NCBI GenBank assembly: GCA_964432995.1 | Contig: CAYSPU010000054.1 | Location: 1-26,090, forward strand | From: CAYSPU01 sp964432995 | Lineage (GTDB): Bacteria > Verrucomicrobiota > Verrucomicrobiia > Limisphaerales > JAHDYP01 | Direction: 5' to 3' | Length of the DNA: 26,090 nucleotides | Part shown: one piece after another, positions 21,884-26,090 of the stretch | How the letters are laid out: every line of letters begins with the position of its first letter | Position numbering within the stretch: the first letter of the stretch is position 1 | The notes under the pieces: model-generated | Databases searched by the model: none | Seen by the model: only the letters and a program-made list of their open reading frames with translations | Told to the model about the DNA's origin: nothing | Made by a program: the position numbers and the translations under genes

Positions 21884-24800
21884 CTACAGCCCTAACGGCA
21901 GACCGTCCGACCCGTAGAAGAACACCTGGACCTCCCCCTGCCAGGGCGGGGAGCGGACAACGTAGATCCACTGAATGCCCTTCGCCTGCCACTCCGCGCG
22001 CTGCTCGGCGGGCAGGTCGGCCTCCAACTGGGGTTCGAACAGATAGAATGACCACAGGTACTTGTGACCGGGCTTGGCGGACTGCGCCTGGTAAGCGCGC
22101 AGGACCAACGGCTGCAGCGTCAGGCCGTCGATCTCCGAGGCGAGCCAGGTCGAGTACGAAGCGGGGTAGGATCCGTAGAAATTCAAGTCCACGCCCAGGG
22201 GCGGCCCCAGGTTGTTGGTCGAGTTCAGGAAACGCACCGTGCATCGGAGGTTGTTGGTGCCGACGATCGTTTCCGGAGTGCCTGGCGCCAACGTGGCCTC
22301 ATCAGGCAATGCCACGAGTTGCACTTCCTCTTGCGTGGTTGTCTGCGGCGGGCCCCCGGCGCTGCCGAAGACCGGCTGCGGGGTGGCGTACGTGACCTGC
22401 AGCCACTTGCGGATCTCGGCCTGCGCCAGGAACGGCGTGCCTTCGAGCGCCGCGGCGGGGATCACGGAAGTCAGACGGAAGGTCCAGCGGTTGGTGCCCG
22501 CGCCGAACGTCCAGCCATCCTCGACGACCGTGCCGCGCCGCGGGTCCTCGCGGACGGTGTGGGTGGCGTCCGGCCACGAGGACGGCGCCCCCTCGATGGT
22601 GTGCAGCGTGGCGCCCTGGCGGAACTCGAACCGGCTGTCGGTGTACAGCGCGGAGGTCAAGTTGGTAAGGGCCACACGCCCGCCATAGGTCCGCAAGGTG
22701 AGGCGGCACTTGAGTCGATGGTTCGCCAGAATGTCGGAGGTCTCGCAAGGATACACCCCGTAAGTGACGGCTTCGCTCAGGAGGTAGCGTGTTTCCGGCG
22801 GGGAAGGCGGCGGCGGCACCGGCCGGATCTGTTTGACGAGGAGCTTCCCGGGCTCGGCCTTCTTGTACTCAACATAGAGAAAAAGATTCGTGGGAGCCGA
22901 GCCGCCGGCCTCGTTGGTGTAGCATTTGTATGTGCGAACCAGCAGGTCGGTCAGAGCCGTGTAGTCCTTGGGCCATTCGAGCACTTGGCTGCCAAGCGGC
23001 ACGAGGCCGGACGCCTGTAGCACCTGCAACCAGTCGGGAGCAACGGCCTCGACGACTTCAGGTTGGGCGTTGCCTTCGGGGTTGGTGACGGACACCGCCC
23101 CTTTCTGGCTCACGAGCTTTGCCTTCAACTGGGTGCCACCATAGGCGAGGCTTTCCTGCCAGACCGTGGCCACGCCGTTGGCCAACTCCATTTCGTCCGG
23201 CGTCGAGTAATGAACCAGCACCGCCATGCCGACGTCGTGTTCGTCGATGCCGTTGCGCCGACGTTCCAGAAAGGCGTTGTCGTTGTAGAAACTGGCGTAG
23301 ACTTTCTGAATGGCGCGAAATACGCCGCGCTCGTTGGCTTCCGTCTCCTTGCACCGACACGGACCGCTGGTGTCGCCGTCCAGGTCATCGGCCAGACAAC
23401 CGCTGTAACTGTCATACAGGCCAGCGGCGCTGAAGGTGTCGCTGTCCTCGGCGTTGCTTGAACTGCGGAAGCGAATGCGGCGCAAAGGATCGAACGGGGC
23501 CAGGGCCGCGATGACGGCGGCCTGCTGGTCCGCGGTGAACCGCGCCGTCCGGGTGATCAGATCGCGAATCGCGGCCAGGTCCTGTCGCACCGTGGCAATG
23601 TCCGGCGGATAGACCTGATGCGCGGCAAGCCGCGTCTGGATCTCCTCGGCCAGCGTCCGGCCGCTCGGGAGCGTCTGGCCCATAAACGCCGTCCATAGGT
23701 CGAACGAGAGCGCGATCGCCTCCGGGCAATCATTGGGAATGGTGCGCCGCAGCAGACCGAAGTGCGCCGCCTTGCCGCCAAAGAAACGGATGTCCGCCGG
23801 GTGGAGCTGGTCCACCGGAGCGCTCAGCGCGCCGTAGGCGGCCATGGGCAGAATCTTTGGCAGCGGTGGCTGCTTCAGAGCCAGCACCTCCTCCCGCAAC
23901 GTCTCACTGAGCGCTTCCTCCGCCACCAGGACGGAAACCCGGGCGAAACCGGACCGCAACGTCGCCTGCAGGACCACTTCGCGCCCGTCCAGTTCGGCGA
24001 GGTGCGCCTGGCCGGCCGGACCGGCGACGTAGACAAACGGAATCCCATAGGCCTGCGCCTGAATCGCCACATGCGAGTTCGGCGTGGCGGGAACGATCGT
24101 CAGGATGCCCGCCAGGAAAGGCACCTCGGCCGGCACGCCGTCCGTCACCAGGATGTCCCGGGGCGACAGTCGTCCGTCCGCGTACGCCGCGTGGATCTGC
24201 GTGGCGGGCAGGACCCGAAGTCGGCCCAAGGCCCAGCCGGACGCGTAGACCTGATCCGCGGTCACCCAGCGCTGCACGCTGCTCACCCGGATTCCGTGCT
24301 CCCGGAAATAGGCCTCATCGATCAAGGCGGTCGGCGATTGCTCGAACGCCGGGAGGTAGAACGGCGTGACGTCCGCCGGCGCCACCACGGTCGACGCCAC
24401 CCGTTCGAAGAACGTCCGCACCAGCTCACGCGGGTAGGGATCCAGCCCCGTGAACTGGATTCCGTATTCCCGGATTGCCGGGCGCGGCGGGAACAGCACT
24501 GTTCCGAGCAGCACCTGCTGGTTGGTCAGGTACAGGGAGACCCGATCGAACTCACCGGCGGACAGGCCGGCGAAGGCGGACAGCCGGTTGGTGGCGAACT
24601 GAGCGTGCAACGGGTAGACCCGCCCGTCCTGGTAGACGACGCGGAAAGGATCGTCCCGCAGAATGGCGAACTTGACCCAGCGAATCGCGTCCTCGTCCGT
24701 GTTCAGGCCGCTCTGGGCAAAGGCATCGTCGGCGAACAGAACCTGGTTCTTCCAGTCGTTGTTCGATTGGAACGGCGCGGTGTGAAAGCGGTAGTAGCGG

Positions 24801-25195
24801 CGCGGTTGCTCGACCGCCCCCAGGTCCCAGTAGGCGAACGTGTCGTTCGTCGACCACCACTCGCTGTAGCTGTCGGGTTTGGGCTGCCGAAAGTCGAGCA
24901 ACGCCCAATCCGACCAGGAGTGCAGGTCGGGTGAAGTCTGGAGCGTAACCGCTTGGTTGGTGACCATGCGTCCGGAAACCCGCACCCAGCCGTCGGCGCC
25001 GCGGGCAACGCCGTCGAGCAGGTTTGCCGCCCGGCCGAAGGTCGGAATGAGCGCCAGCATCAGAATCAACAGCGACAGGTTTCCCCGCCCCCGGTCTCTG
25101 GCCCGGCCATGGGATCGATCCCCGCGATGGGTCTGCTGCCTTTCTCGGTTCACGCTCGAGGGCGAGTGAACCGCAGAACGGCGCCCGGTTTCCAT
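21884..25195 (-). CDS. Secreted PEP-synthase-like protein: phosphohistidine domain followed by ATP-grasp (PPDK_N) domain
   Basis: The protein has 1103 residues. A basic 40-residue n-region precedes a hydrophobic segment 'LSLLILMLALIPTFGRA' (40-56), so it should be exported. Residues 60-140 resemble the 'VTLQTSPDLHSW...YYRFH' module of secreted Verrucomicrobia proteins. Residues 345-425 look like the swivelling phosphohistidine domain ('AGILTIVPATPNSHVAIQAQAYGIPFV', probable His375). Residues 465-795 form a PPDK_N-type ATP-grasp: 'FFGGKAAHFGLL' (Lys475), 'RSSSNAEDSDTFSAAGLYDS' (from Arg577), 'AIQKVYASFYND', 'VEYKKAEPGKLLVKQIRPV' (Glu776, Arg791). Residues 800-1103 match nothing I know. The PEP/pyruvate barrel is absent. 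The order His domain then ATP-grasp is the reverse of PEP synthase and recalls glucan water dikinases. ATG 25195 has AGGTGA 9 nt upstream. Kinase activity and substrate are unknown, and a source of ATP outside the cytoplasm is unclear. Confidence 0.8.
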   Translation of the reverse strand: METGRRSAVHSPSSVNRERQQTHRGDRSHGRARDRGRGNLSLLILMLALIPTFGRAANLLDGVARGADGWVRVSGRMVTNQAVTLQTSPDLHSWSDWALLDFRQPKPDSYSEWWSTNDTFAYWDLGAVEQPRRYYRFHTAPFQSNNDWKNQVLFADDAFAQSGLNTDEDAIRWVKFAILRDDPFRVVYQDGRVYPLHAQFATNRLSAFAGLSAGEFDRVSLYLTNQQVLLGTVLFPPRPAIREYGIQFTGLDPYPRELVRTFFERVASTVVAPADVTPFYLPAFEQSPTALIDEAYFREHGIRVSSVQRWVTADQVYASGWALGRLRVLPATQIHAAYADGRLSPRDILVTDGVPAEVPFLAGILTIVPATPNSHVAIQAQAYGIPFVYVAGPAGQAHLAELDGREVVLQATLRSGFARVSVLVAEEALSETLREEVLALKQPPLPKILPMAAYGALSAPVDQLHPADIRFFGGKAAHFGLLRRTIPNDCPEAIALSFDLWTAFMGQTLPSGRTLAEEIQTRLAAHQVYPPDIATVRQDLAAIRDLITRTARFTADQQAAVIAALAPFDPLRRIRFRSSSNAEDSDTFSAAGLYDSYSGCLADDLDGDTSGPCRCKETEANERGVFRAIQKVYASFYNDNAFLERRRNGIDEHDVGMAVLVHYSTPDEMELANGVATVWQESLAYGGTQLKAKLVSQKGAVSVTNPEGNAQPEVVEAVAPDWLQVLQASGLVPLGSQVLEWPKDYTALTDLLVRTYKCYTNEAGGSAPTNLFLYVEYKKAEPGKLLVKQIRPVPPPPSPPETRYLLSEAVTYGVYPCETSDILANHRLKCRLTLRTYGGRVALTNLTSALYTDSRFEFRQGATLHTIEGAPSSWPDATHTVREDPRRGTVVEDGWTFGAGTNRWTFRLTSVIPAAALEGTPFLAQAEIRKWLQVTYATPQPVFGSAGGPPQTTTQEEVQLVALPDEATLAPGTPETIVGTNNLRCTVRFLNSTNNLGPPLGVDLNFYGSYPASYSTWLASEIDGLTLQPLVLRAYQAQSAKPGHKYLWSFYLFEPQLEADLPAEQRAEWQAKGIQWIYVVRSPPWQGEVQVFFYGSDGLPLGL

Positions 25196-25242
25196 CCTTT
25201 TTGTTCACCTCCCCCACCCTCCGCACGGCGGCGCGCTCGGAT

Positions 25243-25290
25243 GCGCGCGGTTGCCGCGCGCCCGTGCTGCGGAAGAACGGGCGTTCCTCC
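25243..25290. repeat. Two adjacent intergenic hairpins upstream of vapBC
   Basis: GCGCGCGG (25243-25250) pairs perfectly with CCGCGCGC (25254-25261) around a 3-nt loop. GGAAGAAC (25271-25278) pairs with GTTCCTCC (25283-25290) with one mismatch around GGGC. They lie in the 186-bp space between divergent genes, so they could attenuate or insulate transcription, or be dispersed palindromes. No T-run is present. Confidence 0.4.
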
Positions 25291-25362
25291 GTCCACTTGG
25301 GGCAGCCCGCACCTGCGATCGAGCGGCCGTCCGCGCAGAAAAAGCTTGCGCGAGGCCGCGGG

Positions 25363-25383
25363 ATGCCATACTGAGTATGGCAT
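25363..25383. promoter_or_regulatory. Probable VapBC operator overlapping the vapB start codon
   Basis: ATGCCATAC-TGA-GTATGGCAT is a perfect inverted repeat with 9-bp arms and a 3-bp centre. Its last two bases are the first two of the vapB ATG (25382). VapB antitoxins usually bind palindromes in their own promoter, and this is by far the best palindrome upstream. CATACT (25367-25372) inside it could serve as a -10 box with TTGCGC (25346-25351) as a poor -35 at 15 nt, giving a transcript that starts at or near the ATG. Confidence 0.6.
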
Positions 25384-25636
25384 GAAGATGACGATGCACA
25401 TCGACGAGGACCTGCTGGAGCGCGTGATGCGCCTGCATGACTGCGCCAGCAAGACCGAGGCGGTGAATCTGGCCCTCCGCGAACTGGAGCGCCGGCACGC
25501 GCTGGCCGGGTACGCCAAGTCGGGGCTGGGCTTGTCGGCCGCTGAACTGCGGGAAGGCGTCGATGCTGACTACGACGTCCTGAAAACGCGCGTTGCCCAC
25601 GAATCCACGTCCCATGGAAAGCGTCGTTCTCGTTGA
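25382..25636 (+). CDS. vapB: VapB-type antitoxin (ribbon-helix-helix)
   Basis: The 84-residue protein begins 'MKMTMHIDEDLLERVMRLHDCASKTEAVNLALRELERR'. This matches the VapB ribbon-helix-helix domain: a short DNA-binding strand, then two helices with the 'KTEAVNLALREL' signature. The C-terminal half ('GYAKSGLGLSAAELREGVDADYDVLK') should wrap around and inhibit the toxin. The complex normally represses its own promoter, which fits the palindrome over the start codon. ATG 25382 is chosen for family alignment; no Shine-Dalgarno site precedes it, so a leaderless message is possible. The last 23 bases overlap the vapC start, implying translational coupling. It is divergent from the secreted dikinase-like gene, with no evident functional link. 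Confidence 0.88.
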   Translation: MKMTMHIDEDLLERVMRLHDCASKTEAVNLALRELERRHALAGYAKSGLGLSAAELREGVDADYDVLKTRVAHESTSHGKRRSR

Positions 25637-25996
25637 CAGTTGTGTGTTCATCGGGCTGCTGCGCGAAGGGAAGGACCCCGCGGTGGAGTTGCTCGGGCGC
25701 GTTNNNNNNNNNNNNNNNNNNNNNNNNNNNNNNNNNNNNNNNNNNNNNCCAAGCTCCGCCAGGCCGTCGAGGGCTTCCTCAACGTCATGCGCAATGTGCC
25801 CACGGATGTCCGACTCTGGGAAGAGGCCGCGGCCGTGGCCTGGACGCTCGACCGCCGCGGCCTGACTCTCCCCGCGCAGGATATCCTGATTGCCTGTTGC
25901 GCACGGCGCATCGGCGCGCCGGTCCTGACCTTCGACAGCCACTTCGAGTTCATCCCGGACCTCCGGGTGCTGCGCTCCCTGGCCGATCTGCAGTGA
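25614..25996 (+). CDS. vapC: VapC-type PIN-domain toxin, interrupted by assembly gap
   Basis: The start 'MESVVLVDSCVFIGLLREGKDP' and the end 'VRLWEEAAAVAWTLDRRGLTLPAQDILIACCARRIGAPVLTFDSHFEFIP' are typical of PIN-domain ribonucleases, which cut tRNA or rRNA when freed from VapB. Acidic metal ligands are visible at Asp8 ('VLVDSC') and in 'PAQDIL' and 'TFDSHF'; the conserved Glu expected in the middle falls in the gap. The two parts lie in different frames across the 45 Ns, which shows that the gap length is not exact rather than that the gene is broken. ATG 25614 overlaps the end of vapB. Toxin activity cannot be confirmed while the gap remains. Confidence 0.85.
25704..25748. other. Assembly gap (45 N) inside vapC
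   Basis: The run of Ns breaks vapC after 'VELLGRV'. To join the two flanking frames, the missing length must leave remainder 1 on division by 3 (for example 46, 49 or 52), so 45 is an estimate. The missing residues should include the second PIN-domain acidic residue. Confidence 0.95.
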
Positions 25997-26090
25997 GCGC
26001 CGCACCCGCTGCTGCCGCGAGCGCGACCTGTCCGGGCTAGAGTCCTTGAAGTTCAAAACACGTTGTTGACAGATCAAGTTCTGAATTCGG

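Noticed and set aside
26066..26071. TTGACA -35 consensus near the right end
   Set aside because: The matching -10 position falls at or beyond the end of the window, so a promoter cannot be assessed.

Overview
The window is GC-rich and gene-dense. It most likely comes from a Verrucomicrobiota bacterium (Limisphaerales/Pedosphaera-like) assembled from a metagenome. The taxonomic call is an inference from gene content: an arylsulfatase, Tat-exported Gfo/Idh/MocA oxidoreductases, very large secreted glycoside hydrolases, a PD40 propeller ending in Asp-rich calcium-type repeats plus a 'YQVQ...RYYRV' module, many intergenic hairpin repeats, and weak or absent Shine-Dalgarno sites. A 45-N assembly gap lies near the right end.

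Left part (1-5439). The C-terminal end of a sulfatase is followed by a single-gene HUH/Y1 (RAYT-type) transposase enclosed by 33-bp inverted repeats. Next come three minus-strand genes: trpA, a GDP-mannose pyrophosphorylase gene (manC type) and a small coiled-coil lipoprotein. Divergent from trpA, after a 90-bp dispersed repeat and a recognisable sigma70-like promoter, is a small plus-strand lipoprotein gene. A convergent 110-residue protein of unknown function follows.

Middle part (5524-21777). This is a polysaccharide-utilisation region without SusC/SusD: a secreted tandem GH43 protein, a 1701-residue secreted GH2-type enzyme with several accessory modules, a beta-propeller protein whose 5' end appears lost, a secreted GH62 arabinofuranosidase and a secreted GH16 beta-glucanase. 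Three Gfo/Idh/MocA oxidoreductases follow, two with Tat signals and one apparently cytoplasmic with a cysteine cluster. Together they suggest debranching of arabinose-bearing hemicellulose (GH43, GH62), attack on beta-glycans (GH2, GH16) and oxidative sugar handling.

Right part (21778-26090). A 1103-residue minus-strand protein has a signal peptide, a phosphohistidine swivel domain and then an intact PEP-synthase-type ATP-grasp domain. That order is permuted relative to PEP synthase and resembles glucan water dikinase. There is no PEP-binding barrel, and an unassigned C-terminal region follows. It is the most unusual gene here. Divergent from it is a vapBC toxin-antitoxin pair with a perfect 9-3-9 palindrome overlapping the vapB start codon; vapC is interrupted by the assembly gap.

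Two 90-bp intergenic repeats (4404-4493 and 18881-18970) align without gaps at 74/90 identity and keep a hairpin through paired wobble changes, so they look like one dispersed structured element.
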